From positions 3,842,035 to 3,906,034 of the forward strand of contig NZ_LFTY01000002.1 of NCBI RefSeq assembly GCF_001078595.1: DNA of 64,000 nucleotides, given 5' to 3'. Numbering within the stretch: the stretch's first letter is position 1; each line of letters begins with the position of its first letter. Source of the stretch: Candidatus Rhodobacter oscarellae (GTDB lineage Bacteria > Pseudomonadota > Alphaproteobacteria > Rhodobacterales > Rhodobacteraceae). Position numbers and translations under genes: made by a program. Of the stretch, positions 21,256 through 30,381 are shown in pieces. Below the pieces are notes generated by a model, which saw only the letters and a list, made by a program, of their open reading frames with translations, was not told where the DNA came from and searched no databases.

Positions 21256-21669
21256 GGCGCGCGCGGCTCTTGTTCTGCCGAGGCGTTTTTGTTGGAGATT
21301 GTTAGGAAAATCTTGGTGATTCGTCCCGGATCATAGATCCGGGTGGGAGCGGCCGCTCGGTGACTGACGTCACCCACCCGGTTTCAAGTTCGCGGTGACA
21401 TTCTAAGAAATCGTTAAAAAAATTGGGCCCGGCGGGGATTTGCCGCGGCCCGTTCAAAACATGCCGGTCGCAAACACGAGGAGCCGATCTAGGACCGGCG
21501 AAGACGCCCAAAAGGGCGGATGAGCGGCTACCTTCAGAGGATCGCAAAAAAACCTGAATCTGGTACGAAAGCGAAACGCGGCAGAACCCGCTGACTTAGC
21601 GGGCGTTTGCCTTCAACCTTATGCCTCAAGTTAAAGGCGGCACGCTTTAGAGCAGCCAGCACAGAAAAG
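21256..21669. other. intergenic region without convincing genes
   Basis: No plausible coding frame is seen on either strand. It holds a dyad around 21360-21378 (GTGACTGACGTCACCC), the repeated hairpin at 21503, and a GC hairpin CCCGCT-GACTT-AGCGGG followed by CGTTT (21587-21608) that could be a terminator for the methyltransferase or a relic. Base composition is lower in GC than flanking genes. Confidence 0.5.
21503..21526. repeat. 24-bp hairpin motif, copy 1 of 2
   Basis: GACGCCC, an AAAA loop, then GGGCGGATGAGCG. The copy at 57614-57637 is identical apart from its tetraloop (GCCA), so the stem and the 3' tail GATGAGCG are conserved while the loop is not. Both lie downstream of a gene. Confidence 0.55.
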
Positions 21670-21790
21670 CGCAGGGCGTAGACCAGGATAGCCAGGGGAT
21701 GGAATGGCCAGGTGAAAAGCGGCTCAGCCGCACCTGCCCCCGGAGGCGGCTCCAACGCTCGGCCTCGCTCCCGATTCTGAAGTCAGACAT
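21670..21790 (-). pseudogene. frameshifted 5' stub of a sterol-desaturase-family paralogue
   Basis: On the minus strand an ATG at 21790 begins MSDFRIGSEAERW, which aligns with the start of the intact desaturase (EASRW). After a -1 shift at this Trp codon the frame continues as PPPGAGAAEPLFTWPFHPLAIL, matching PDLPIQVSPLFRWPLRPVAIL in the intact protein. Similarity fades after about residue 45, and the histidine-rich catalytic part is missing. It lies immediately downstream of the intact gene on the same strand, so it looks like a decayed tandem duplicate. Confidence 0.6.
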
Positions 21791-21874
21791 GGCGCGCCTC
21801 CCTTGCCTGGCCTTCAGCCCGCACAGGGACAGGAGTTGCTTCTAACGGGATTGCGGCCTTGGAACGGTCGGAAT

Positions 21875-22861
21875 CTAACCGCCCAGCTTGCCCGCCAACC
21901 GCTTGCGCCGCGCGTTCATCTGGTCGCGCCCGTCATCCGTGCCGTCATGGAAAGAGCCGAACAGCTTGTCCCAGGGGATCTCGAGCGAGCCGTAGTTGCA
22001 CTCAAAATATCGGTGGTGCATCTGGTGATGGAACGTGCCCATCGCCAGCCTCTCTTTGTCCTTCACCAGCAGGGCGGCATAGCCCGAATGCGTCGTCACC
22101 GCGCTGAGCGTGTAGTACTGCAGGTGGAACAGGATATGCAGCGGGTGGCTGGCGAACAGCCAATGCACCAAGACCCCGCCCAGGAACATCACATGTTCCA
22201 GCGGGTGCATCGACATGCCCGACCACGGCCCGACATTGGTGTTCCGGTGATGCAGGTGGTGCGCGATCTTGTAGAGCGGTCGCCAATGCAGCGCGCGGTG
22301 AATCCAGTAGAACCAAAAGCTCTCCCAGATCGGGATCAGAAAGAAGATCGCGACGAACCAGACCGGGTTCTGCGCGAATGTCAGCCAGGGGATCCAGCCA
22401 TTGGCCAAGGCCCAAAGCATCAAGACCTCGAGCGCTGTCCACACCGCGACGCCGCTGGAGAGCGTCCAGAACGCGTTGTCCCAGACCTGGCGGCCGAACG
22501 TGAAACTGCGCCCGTCCTTCATCGCGCGCGGGTCGAATTTAAGCCGCGTGCCCTGGCCCTGGTGGGCGTAAAACCACCAATGCAGTGCCGCGGCGACCAC
22601 GCCGATCAAGACGAAGTTTCGCAGCCACAGCTCCGCGACCCAGCCAAGAGCCAGGCTTTGCATCTGCTCGATCGGTGGCGTGAACCAGAACCAGCTGACC
22701 ATGGCGATGCCCAGGATCAGCAGCTTCTCTGAGACCAGGAACCAAGACGCCCAGAACCACCGCAGGATCGCCACTGGCCTCAGCGGCCAGCGAAACAGGG
22801 GCGAGACCTGTATCGGCAGGTCAGGAGTGTGGTTCCAGCGCGAGGCTTCTTGTTCACTCAT
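21875..22861 (-). CDS. sterol desaturase / fatty acid hydroxylase family protein
   Basis: A membrane di-iron oxygenase of 328 residues. The eight-histidine signature is present: HRALH (HX3H), HHLHH (HX2HH), and HHQMHH near the C-terminus, with several hydrophobic segments between. Such enzymes insert oxygen or a double bond into lipid chains; the substrate is not evident. The frame reaches ATG at 22903; ATG at 22861 (MSEQEASRWNHTPDLP) fits the paralogue stub and most relatives better, although neither has ideal ribosome spacing. A frameshifted paralogue stub lies just downstream. Confidence 0.87.
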   Translation of the reverse strand: MSEQEASRWNHTPDLPIQVSPLFRWPLRPVAILRWFWASWFLVSEKLLILGIAMVSWFWFTPPIEQMQSLALGWVAELWLRNFVLIGVVAAALHWWFYAHQGQGTRLKFDPRAMKDGRSFTFGRQVWDNAFWTLSSGVAVWTALEVLMLWALANGWIPWLTFAQNPVWFVAIFFLIPIWESFWFYWIHRALHWRPLYKIAHHLHHRNTNVGPWSGMSMHPLEHVMFLGGVLVHWLFASHPLHILFHLQYYTLSAVTTHSGYAALLVKDKERLAMGTFHHQMHHRYFECNYGSLEIPWDKLFGSFHDGTDDGRDQMNARRKRLAGKLGG

Positions 22862-22919
22862 ATCCTTGAGCTTCGCCCGGATCGCAGCGTCAGGGCAAGA
22901 CATGTTGTGACATCAAACC

Positions 22920-23780
22920 TCAATTGGGCTGAACGTGGCCAACCAGCCCATAATGGTCCGAGCCCAGCAGAGGGCGGCGCTCCACCCGCCCACTGGCGGC
23001 ATACACATGGTCAATGAACATGGGCAGCCGCCCGCGCATGAAGAGCGTTGGCCGCAATGGCCGCAGCTCGCGTGTGCCGGAAACCTGCGCGATCCGGCGG
23101 CTGGGACGCGTCACAGGGAACATGTTGAGATCCGCGCCGATGACCACAGGGCCGTCCATCTTCGCCAGCATCGGTTCGATGAGCCGCAGCCGCGCGGCTT
23201 GGTCATAGGGGTAGGGCCATGGCAGGTGGATCGAGGCCACCCAAATCGGTCCGCCGTCGGTCTCCACCTGCGCCGCAGCCAGGCCGCGCCGGGGCGAGCA
23301 TTGCTGGGACCCGGTGCGCATCGGGTGCCGGGACAGCACGGCAAGGTCGCTCCAGCGCGAGAAGTCGCAAATATGAACGTGCGGGTAGGTTTTGGCCAGG
23401 AGCTCCAATATCGCCTTGTTGCGGTCCGAGAGTTCCTGGAACGTCACCACATCCGCCCCGCTGGAGATGATGTCTTCGGCCAGAGCGGGCAGCTCGGCGT
23501 TTCGGAACCACAGGTTCTTTTGGTAGATCGTAAAGCCGCCCGCCGGGCCGGTCGGCGCCAGCAGCGCTCAGCCGTGTTGCGCCAACAAGACAGCGAAGAC
23601 GCATGTCAGAACCTTGCCCGCGCGGCCCCAGAGCAGCCCCGCCGCGAAGAGCCCGAACAGCCCCAGAGCCGGCGCCGCGATGGCAACCAGATCCCCCGCT
23701 GGGTGCAGCGCGCCGAGATAGGAAAAGACCAGTGCGGCCAGACAAAGGCCGGCTATCGAGGACAAAACTATTCGGCGCAT
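22920..23780 (-). pseudogene. endonuclease/exonuclease/phosphatase-family protein broken by an in-frame TGA
   Basis: Read on the minus strand from ATG at 23780, the frame encodes an N-terminal hydrophobic region (MRRIVLSSIAGLCLAALVF..., about three membrane segments), then meets TGA at 23570-23568 (codon 71). The same frame continues past it without a break for another 215 codons: ALLAPTGPAGGFTIYQKNLWFRN, then the EEP motifs TFQE, GADLNMFPVT and SDHYGLVGH. All catalytic motifs lie after the stop, so this appears to be one gene with a recent nonsense mutation. Translation could restart at GTG 23450, but that would drop the beginning of the nuclease domain. Confidence 0.72.
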
Positions 23781-23818
23781 ATCCTGTCTCTGAAGGGGCG
23801 GTTGGTCCCGACGTACTC

Positions 23819-24574
23819 TTAAGTGGCGTAGTTCGAACCCTCGTCGTCCAGGATCGCCTTCAGCTCTGACAGGTGACGCACATCCTGGTTGTCGTATTCC
23901 TCGATATCAGCGGCGACCTGCGCGGCGATCTCGTCGGGGATGTAGCGCAGGGGCTGGCCGGTCTGCAGCGCGCGGATGTAGGTCTCGGCGGCGCGCTCAA
24001 AGTAGTACATCCGATTGAAGGTCTCGGCCACGGTCCTGCCGATCACCATGATCCCGTGATTGCCCATAACCATGACGGTGTGCTTGGGATCTGCGAAAAG
24101 CTCGGCGCAGCGCTCGCCCTCTTCCTCAAAGGCCAGCCCGCCGAAGTTCTCGTCGATCACCACGCGGTCGTGGAAGATCGCGGTGTTCTGGTCGATCGCG
24201 GGCAAGCGGCTATCGGCGAGGCTGGCCAGGACGGTGGCGTGCACCGAGTGCACATGCATCGCGCAGCGCGCGTGCGGGACGCGGCGGTGGATCGCGCCGT
24301 GCAGCCCCCACGCCGTCGCATCGGGCGCGTCGGGCCGGTCCAGCGTGTTGGGGTCGTTGGCATCCAGATGCAGCAGCTCCGAGGCCTTCACCCGGCTGAA
24401 ATGCACCTGGTTGGGGTTCATCAGGAACTGCGTGCCGTCGTCGTTCACAGCCAGCGAAAAGTGGTTCGACACCGCCTCGTGCAAGTTCAGGCGCGCGGTC
24501 CAGCGAAACGCGGCGGCAAGATCGACACGCTCCTGCCAGTGGTCCAGGTTCGGTCGGATCTGTGTGACGGACAT
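23819..24574 (-). CDS. class II aldolase/adducin family protein
   Basis: A 251-residue zinc-dependent aldolase-fold protein. Visible: LHEAVSNHFSLAV (substrate loop), MHVHSVHATVLASL with the zinc histidines, and MVMGNHGIMVIGRTVAETFNRMYYFERA, a standard segment carrying the third histidine. Family members act on phosphorylated sugars or 3-hydroxy acids, but no sugar kinase or isomerase lies nearby, so no substrate is given. ATG at 24574 is followed upstream by GGAGGCC, a good ribosome site. Confidence 0.88.
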   Translation of the reverse strand: MSVTQIRPNLDHWQERVDLAAAFRWTARLNLHEAVSNHFSLAVNDDGTQFLMNPNQVHFSRVKASELLHLDANDPNTLDRPDAPDATAWGLHGAIHRRVPHARCAMHVHSVHATVLASLADSRLPAIDQNTAIFHDRVVIDENFGGLAFEEEGERCAELFADPKHTVMVMGNHGIMVIGRTVAETFNRMYYFERAAETYIRALQTGQPLRYIPDEIAAQVAADIEEYDNQDVRHLSELKAILDDEGSNYAT

Positions 24575-24670
24575 GCGCGGGCCTCCATAGCTATGCGCGC
24601 ATTAGGCCATGCCGCTGACGGGATTTCTAGCCCAGAGGCGACAAGCCAGCCGTCGCAGACATAACAACGG

Positions 24671-25378
24671 TCAGATTGGGATCCGCGCCTCAAGACCGCT
24701 TGGCCCAATCCCCGCGCTTCGGCGGGCCCTTTGGGTGACGTACCGTTTGATTAACTGCTCATAAAACGAAAGCTCATCCCGGTTCCGGCGCAGCGTCTCT
24801 AGCGCATTCCCCACGCTTTGCGGGGCACTATCCGCGGTCTCGCCATCAATCGAGGTCAGCTGCAGGCAAGGGTGGATCAGCCCGAGCAGCGCGCGCAAGC
24901 TTGTTTGATCACAGACCTGATCGGCGGCGTCGATGTAGCGCAGATCCCTAAACAATCCGCGCAACGTCCCCACCATGCGCTTGAACCGAACGACGGCCTG
25001 CTGGACGCCGTCCCTGCATTTGTAGAACACGATCCGCATCCCGCCCAGCACAAGATCCTGCAGCTCCACGAATGCATCGGGCAGGCTCAGCATATTGGGG
25101 CGGGCTTGGCTTTCCCGTAGATGTCTTCCCACCAGAGCAGCGAACGCGGCGGGAAAGGCGCTCTCTAACGTTTCAGGCGTGCGAAACGTGATGCAGTTCT
25201 CAAACGCGCCGGTCTTGTGGGCGACCTTTCGCACCGTCCAGTCGCGCCGCTTTTGATCTGATGCGTTGATCTGCAACGTGATCAACAGTTCTTGCTCGGC
25301 GACAAGAGAGCCTTCGACCCCCAAAGGTGGAATTTCAGCTATTTCAGAAGGCGGCGAACTTTGCAGCGGGGTAAACAA
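24671..25378 (-). CDS. hypothetical protein of unknown function
   Basis: A 235-residue ORF not recognised as any family. The composition is soluble, Leu/Arg-rich and mostly helical in appearance, with no signal peptide or membrane segment. The segment FVELQDLVLGGMRIVFYKCRDGVQQAVVRFKRMVGTLRGLFRDLRYIDAADQ is the most ordered-looking part, and five cysteines occur (FENC, YKC, QVC, HPC). GC content is somewhat below that of neighbours and it is bounded by a 320-bp low-GC gap upstream, both hints of acquired DNA. Coding is supported by codon usage only. Confidence 0.55.
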   Translation of the reverse strand: MFTPLQSSPPSEIAEIPPLGVEGSLVAEQELLITLQINASDQKRRDWTVRKVAHKTGAFENCITFRTPETLESAFPAAFAALVGRHLRESQARPNMLSLPDAFVELQDLVLGGMRIVFYKCRDGVQQAVVRFKRMVGTLRGLFRDLRYIDAADQVCDQTSLRALLGLIHPCLQLTSIDGETADSAPQSVGNALETLRRNRDELSFYEQLIKRYVTQRARRSAGIGPSGLEARIPI

Positions 25379-25701
25379 AACAGACCTCGTCCATGTTACA
25401 AGTATTGGCTAGAAGGATGTTTAAACTTTGAGCTTCTAAAATTGAGTAAAGCTATGGGGCGCTTTTCAGGTGTTTGATTGGTGATAGTTTATATAAATTT
25501 ATCAATGGGTTGCGCCGCAATTCTCTGGCCGACCGCCTCGGCGCCTCGCCATTTTGGGGGAGGGCTGGGCGCCGCCGACGGCAAGGTTTAATTAACGAAG
25601 CGGCACTCTTTCTCTGCCCAACGGGACGTGTTGGTCCTGAATTCGCATAATGCACGCGATGCGCGACCGTCACTCTGCTGCGATTCGGCGCCAAGAAGAA
25701 T
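25379..25701. other. low-GC intergenic region
   Basis: A 323-bp gap between the unknown gene at 24671 and the end of folD, both on the minus strand. The part 25390-25510 is clearly AT-rich relative to the chromosome and contains the 23-bp palindrome at 25482. It should hold the promoter for the gene at 24671. The rest shows no gene or RNA I can name. Confidence 0.5.
25482..25504. promoter_or_regulatory. 23-bp AT-rich palindrome, candidate operator
   Basis: TGATAGTTTATA / TATAAATTTATCA reads nearly the same on both strands (TGATA ... TATCA ends, TTTATATAAA centre, with one mismatched pair). It lies about 105 bp upstream of the start of the unknown gene at 25378 (minus strand). The size and symmetry suit a dimeric repressor; the protein is unknown. 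Confidence 0.4.
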
Positions 25702-26619
25702 TTATGCGGTGAGGCCCTGCGGCTCGTCCAAGTCATTCGCGCGGCAGCACGCCGTTACGGTATTCGCAAGCAAGCAGGCGATGGTCATCGGCCCAACCCC
25801 TCCTGGCACCGGCGTGATGGCGCCAGCAACCTCGGCGCAGCTCGCGAAATGGCAGTCGCCAACCAACCGGGTCTTGACGCTGCCGTCCTCGTTTGTGCCC
25901 CTCTCGGGCGCGTCGATGCGATTGATGCCCACATCGATCACCGTCGCTCCGGGCTTGATCCAGTCGCCGACGATCATCTCGGGACGCCCCACCGCGCCGA
26001 CGACGATGTCTGCGCCGCGCACCACCTCGGGAAGGTCCTTGGTCCGGCTATGGGCGATTGTCACCGTGCAGCTATCCTTGAGCAGCAGGTTCGCCATCGG
26101 CTTGCCGACGATGTTCGACCGCCCAACGACCACGGCGTTCAACCCGCTCAGGGAGCCATGGTGCTCGCGCAGCATCATCAGGCAGCCCAGCGGTGTGCAG
26201 GGCACCATGGACTTCTGCCCCGTCCCCAACAGGCCAACATTCGAGATGTGGAACCCGTCCACATCCTTGGCCGGATCAATCGAATTGATCACCAGGTCGG
26301 AATTCAGATGCCCCGGCAGGGGAAGCTGCACGAGTATCCCATGCACCGTTGGGTCTGCATTGAGCTGATCAATCAGCGCCAGCAGGTCCGCCTCGGAGGT
26401 GTCTATGTCAAGCTTGTGCTCGAAGGAGTTCATGCCGACTTCGACGGTCTGCTTGCCTTTGGAGCGCACATAGACCTGGCTTGCGGGGTCCTCACCCACC
26501 AAAACCACGGCAAGACCGGGCGTGATGCCGTGCTCTTCTTTGAGCCTCGCGACATGCTCGGTCACCTTGCCGCGCACGTCCGCCGCAAATGCCTTTCCGT
26601 CGATAATCTTTGCCGCCAT
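25702..26619 (-). CDS. folD: methylenetetrahydrofolate dehydrogenase / methenyltetrahydrofolate cyclohydrolase
   Basis: The bifunctional enzyme that interconverts 5,10-methylene- and 10-formyl-tetrahydrofolate in one-carbon metabolism. The 305-residue protein has YVRSKGKQ with the catalytic YxxxK lysine, [12 protein letters not shown], the NADP-binding [17 protein letters not shown], and the closing [22 protein letters not shown] at 26619 has GGGAGGCT upstream. It stands alone, divergent from the glycan-type cluster that starts at 26911. Confidence 0.96.
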   Translation of the reverse strand: MAAKIIDGKAFAADVRGKVTEHVARLKEEHGITPGLAVVLVGEDPASQVYVRSKGKQTVEVGMNSFEHKLDIDTSEADLLALIDQLNADPTVHGILVQLPLPGHLNSDLVINSIDPAKDVDGFHISNVGLLGTGQKSMVPCTPLGCLMMLREHHGSLSGLNAVVVGRSNIVGKPMANLLLKDSCTVTIAHSRTKDLPEVVRGADIVVGAVGRPEMIVGDWIKPGATVIDVGINRIDAPERGTNEDGSVKTRLVGDCHFASCAEVAGAITPVPGGVGPMTIACLLANTVTACCRANDLDEPQGLTA

Positions 26620-26910
26620 GTCAGCCTCCCCGAATCGCCCCTTTGCGCTTTGCCAGATTTCTCACCCTTGTGCCACATCGGCGCCTGCGGGATAGCGACA
26701 CACCCAATTGCCAACGCGACAGGCGGGGCAAAGCCGCGCATGTTTCTCCAGTGAGGGTTTTGCGGCCAAGGGACAGCGGAGAATCGCCCAGAAAGCGGCG
26801 ATATGGCGCGCCTAAATGCAACCTAAATAGGAATGCAGCGGGTGACTTTTAGCTCGAAATTGAGTAATGCAGCGGCTGCCGGTTTTGCGCTAACATCTTG
26901 GAAGGGCCAT

Positions 26911-27933
26911 ATGGGCCGTTGGTTTCAATTCGCATTAGGCGTTGCGATCGCCGGGCTTTTTGTCTGGCTCATTCTCCGGCATGTGGACGTGGCGGATGTT
27001 TGGGGCGCCCTTGCTGCGTCGCAGCCCGGGTGGATCGCCGCGGCAGTGGTTTTGTTTTTCGCCGGCTATGCCGCGCGCGTGGCGCGCTGGCGGCTGATGT
27101 TGAGCGATGGCAACCCGCAGATCACGGGCGGTCGCGCGTTTGGGCCGTTCATGGCTTCGATTGCGGCCAATAACGTGCTGCCCTTTCGGGCGGGCGACGT
27201 CTTGCGGGCCTTCGGTTTCACAAAATGGCTGGGACAAAGCGCCTCTGCGGTGCTGGCGACCCTGCTTGTAGAGCGGTTTTTGGATCTTTTGACGCTTCTG
27301 CTTGCGCTGGGGCTGGCGCTGTTTTGGTTCGGGCTCGGCGGCGAAACAGCGGGGCAGCTCGTGGGCATGGGGGCCACCGGGCTGATCGCCTTGGGCCTTT
27401 GCGTGCTGGCGGTACTTTTGTTTCCGGGCCTGTTGGCGCCGATTGTCTTCGCGGTAATCCGATTGGTTGCGCGTGTCTCGGCCGGGCTTGGACGCAAATT
27501 AGAGGCCGCCGCGACAAAGGTGTTCGAAACGCTGGCGACCCAAGCCAAGGGACCCCGCATGGTGGTGCTGGTGCTGTGGTCCTTCGTGGCCTGGATATGC
27601 GAAGGCTTGGTGTTCTATTGCACGGCCCTGGCGCTTCCGATGCTGGTTGAGGCCACGGCGGTATGGCTGGCGCTGCCGGTGGGCACTCTGTCCACGCTGA
27701 TCCCGTCAACGCCGGGCTATCTGGGCACGTTTGACTTCTTCGTAGTCCAGGCGATGCAGCTGGTCGGCAACCCGGCGGTCGCCGCGACGGCCTTTGCGGT
27801 GCTGGTGCATATGGTGCTTTGGCTGCCGGTCACGATCGTTGGCGGCATCTGTTTGCTCTATCTTAACAGCCAGGGCGCATTCACCCGCCCAAGCGCCTCC
27901 ACCGACACTTCTGAACCTGCAAAGGCAATTTGA
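26911..27933 (+). CDS. LPG-synthase-TM / UPF0104-type flippase-like membrane protein
   Basis: A 340-residue polytopic inner-membrane protein of the lysylphosphatidylglycerol-synthase transmembrane family. Signature stretches are ARVARWRLML, NNVLPFRAGDVLRAFGFTKWLG and TLIPSTPGYLGTFDFFVVQAM, with about eight hydrophobic helices. The domain occurs alone in proteins thought to move lipid-linked molecules. The open frame begins at 26833, but ATG at 26911 has GGAAGGG just ahead and starts directly at the first helix. Its stop overlaps the TTG/ATG region of the next gene, so it is the first gene of a four-gene cluster. Confidence 0.85.
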   Translation: MGRWFQFALGVAIAGLFVWLILRHVDVADVWGALAASQPGWIAAAVVLFFAGYAARVARWRLMLSDGNPQITGGRAFGPFMASIAANNVLPFRAGDVLRAFGFTKWLGQSASAVLATLLVERFLDLLTLLLALGLALFWFGLGGETAGQLVGMGATGLIALGLCVLAVLLFPGLLAPIVFAVIRLVARVSAGLGRKLEAAATKVFETLATQAKGPRMVVLVLWSFVAWICEGLVFYCTALALPMLVEATAVWLALPVGTLSTLIPSTPGYLGTFDFFVVQAMQLVGNPAVAATAFAVLVHMVLWLPVTIVGGICLLYLNSQGAFTRPSASTDTSEPAKAI

Positions 27934-27935
27934 AC

Positions 27936-29291
27936 ATGGTCTCCGACACGCTCGACAGTTTCCTCATTATCGGCGGCGGGTTCGCGGGTCTCTCGGCGGC
28001 GTTCGAGCTGACAAAGGCCGGCCAAAAGGTCACGGTGCTGGAGGCAGATGCCGGGGTCGGCGGATTGGCCTCGGCGTTTGAGGTCGAGGGCGGCGAGCGC
28101 CTGGACCGTTTCTATCACCACTGGTTCACCAACGACCTGGAGGTCATGGGGCTGATCGACGATCTGGGGATGCGTGATCATGTGGTCGAGCATCCGACCA
28201 ATACCGGGCTCTATTTTGCCAATACGATCTTCAAGCTCTCCACGCCGATGGATCTGCTGAAGTTCAAGCCCCTGCCGTTCCTGGATCGCATTCGGTTGGG
28301 CCTTTTGGCGCTGCGCGCGCGGCGGGTGAAGAGCTGGATGGATCTAGAGCACCGCACCGCCGCGGAATGGCTGACCTCGCTGGGCGGCAAGAACGTCTAT
28401 CGCGTGGTGTGGGAGCCGCTTATGAGCGGCAAGTTCGGCCCTTATGCCGACAAGATCTCGGCGGTCTGGATGTGGAACAAGCTGAAGCTGCGCGGCGGGT
28501 CCCGTGGCAAGGGCGGCGAGGAGCGGCTGTGCTATTTCAGCGGGGGCTTCGTGAAGCTGGCCGAAGAGACCGCGCGCCAGGTGGCGGCGCAGGGCGGCGA
28601 GATCAGGCTCAACGCAGCCGTTGAGAGCCTCACCCAAGGGCCCGACGGCTGGACGGCCAGGGGCGCGTGGGGCGAAGTGACCGCGGACCGCGTCATTGCC
28701 ACCCCGGCCTTGCCGCAGGTGGCCGATATGATCCGCGACACCGCGGATGCAGACTATGTCGCCAGCCTGGACCGGATCGACTATCTGGCCAATGTCTGCC
28801 TGGTGCTGCAGCTTGATCGGTCGCTGTCGTCTACGTACTGGTTGAACGTGAACGACCCAAGCTTCCCTTATGTGGCGGTGATCGAGCATACCAATTTCGA
28901 GAAGGCCGAGACCTATGGCGGCAACCACATCGTCTATCTATCGAAATACCTGCCGCACACAGACGATCTGTATCGGATGAGCGACGAAGAGGTCCTGGAG
29001 TTCTCGATCCCGCATCTTCAGAAGATGTTCCCCGCCTTCAGCCCCGATTGGATCCGCAAATCAAATGTTTGGCGGGCGCGGTGGTCTCAGCCAGTGGTTG
29101 AACAGCACTATTCAAAGCTTATTCCGCATGAGGACGCCCCGCTGGAGGGTTTGCATCTGTGCTCCATGGCACAGATCTACCCCGAGGACCGCGGGACCAA
29201 CTATGCCGTCCGAGAAGGGCGCCGCATCGGCAAACGCTTAGCGGGTAGCCAAAGTGGCCAAAACTCGCGCATCAACATCGCCGCTCAATAG
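27936..29291 (+). CDS. FAD-dependent amine-oxidase-like (protoporphyrinogen-oxidase-type) oxidoreductase
   Basis: A 451-residue flavoprotein: the N-terminal dinucleotide motif LIIGGGFAGLSAAFELTKAG with acidic VLEAD, the GG motif GVGGLASAF, and the C-terminal FAD contact YPEDRGTNYAVREGRRIGKRL. The middle (FYHHWFTNDLEVMGLIDDLG) resembles FAD oxidoreductases that are repeatedly found in surface-polysaccharide gene sets, not haem synthesis. ATG at 27936 with AAAGG upstream is chosen over TTG 27930. Role here is inferred to be sugar or lipid-carrier modification; substrate unknown. Confidence 0.83.
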   Translation: MVSDTLDSFLIIGGGFAGLSAAFELTKAGQKVTVLEADAGVGGLASAFEVEGGERLDRFYHHWFTNDLEVMGLIDDLGMRDHVVEHPTNTGLYFANTIFKLSTPMDLLKFKPLPFLDRIRLGLLALRARRVKSWMDLEHRTAAEWLTSLGGKNVYRVVWEPLMSGKFGPYADKISAVWMWNKLKLRGGSRGKGGEERLCYFSGGFVKLAEETARQVAAQGGEIRLNAAVESLTQGPDGWTARGAWGEVTADRVIATPALPQVADMIRDTADADYVASLDRIDYLANVCLVLQLDRSLSSTYWLNVNDPSFPYVAVIEHTNFEKAETYGGNHIVYLSKYLPHTDDLYRMSDEEVLEFSIPHLQKMFPAFSPDWIRKSNVWRARWSQPVVEQHYSKLIPHEDAPLEGLHLCSMAQIYPEDRGTNYAVREGRRIGKRLAGSQSGQNSRINIAAQ

Positions 29292-29366
29292 GCTAACATT
29301 GCTAATCTCTTCAGAAAAATGTAGAGCCGGTGGTGGCGTCTAACGAAGCTAGAGGCAACTAATTTA

Positions 29367-30380
29367 ATGAATAGTGTTGGACTATCGGCCGTGGTGCCTT
29401 GCTACAATGAAGAAGCCTCGCTGCCGGAGCTTTATCGCCGGTTGACCGACGCATGTCGGCTGGCAATGGGTGACAACTACGAGATTGTGCTTGTCGATGA
29501 TGGATCGATGGACGCAACCTGGGGTATGATCCATTCGCTTTCGATCGAGGACGATCACATCGTCGCCGTCAAGCTGGCGCGCAACCATGGCCACCAGATC
29601 GCCCTGTCCTCTGGGCTGGAAATCTGCCGCGGCGACCGAATTCTTGTCATCGATGCCGACCTTCAGGACCCGCCAGAGCTGTTGCAGCCAATGCTAAAAG
29701 TGATGGAGGATGGCGCAGACGTGGTCTATGGCCAGCGTACCGAGCGCAAAGGCGACATCTGGTTCAAGCGCATCACCGCCGCGGCGTTCTATCGGCTGCT
29801 AGATCGGTTGGTGGAAACCGATATTCCTAAGGACACGGGTGACTTCCGGCTGATGAATCGCAAGGTGCTGTCTGTCTTGCTCGATATGCCAGAGCGGCAC
29901 CGCTACATTCGCGGCATGGTGGCCTGGGCCGGTTTCAACCAAGTCGCTTTTCCCTACGCACGGGACGAACGCTTTGCTGGTGAGACCAAGTATCCGCTCA
30001 AACGGATGCTGTCGCTATCTGCAGACGCGATCACTGGCTTCTCCGTGCGCCCGCTGAAATTGGCGTCTTATCTTGGGTTCATTTTTGGCGCCATCGCCGC
30101 AATGATGATCTTCTACACCATCGGTCAGTGGCTTTTCTTCGAGACCGTTTCGGGTTGGACCAGCCTCATCACCGTGGTGCTGGTTCTGTCCAGCGTGCAG
30201 CTTTTGGTGCTTGGCGTGATCGGCGAGTATCTTGGGCGGCTCTTTATCGAAAGCAAACAGCGTCCGATGTTCATCATCGACCGCGTTGTGGTTGGCGGGG
30301 TGGAAAGCTCTTACTCCGCGCGAATTGAAGATCGCGATGCTGCCAAATCCGACCCGCTGACCAAGCGCGCTGCAGAATAG
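29367..30380 (+). CDS. polyprenyl-phosphate glycosyltransferase (GT2, DPM1/GtrB-like)
   Basis: A 337-residue inverting glycosyltransferase. The GT2 domain shows SAVVPCYNEEASLPELYRRL, EIVLVDDGSMDATW, the metal/nucleotide motif VIDADLQDPPELL and DTGDFRLMNRKV; the C-terminus has two transmembrane helices (about 228-255 and 265-290). This layout matches enzymes that load a sugar from a nucleotide onto undecaprenyl phosphate (GtrB, ArnC, DPM1). It lies third in the cluster and ends one base before the next gene. Confidence 0.9.
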   Translation: MNSVGLSAVVPCYNEEASLPELYRRLTDACRLAMGDNYEIVLVDDGSMDATWGMIHSLSIEDDHIVAVKLARNHGHQIALSSGLEICRGDRILVIDADLQDPPELLQPMLKVMEDGADVVYGQRTERKGDIWFKRITAAAFYRLLDRLVETDIPKDTGDFRLMNRKVLSVLLDMPERHRYIRGMVAWAGFNQVAFPYARDERFAGETKYPLKRMLSLSADAITGFSVRPLKLASYLGFIFGAIAAMMIFYTIGQWLFFETVSGWTSLITVVLVLSSVQLLVLGVIGEYLGRLFIESKQRPMFIIDRVVVGGVESSYSARIEDRDAAKSDPLTKRAAE

Positions 30381-30381
30381 T

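Noticed and set aside
23568..23570. Selenocysteine at the in-frame TGA of the EEP gene
   Set aside because: The codon lies in a hydrophobic linker, away from any catalytic motif, and no SECIS-like hairpin was obvious downstream. A nonsense mutation is simpler.
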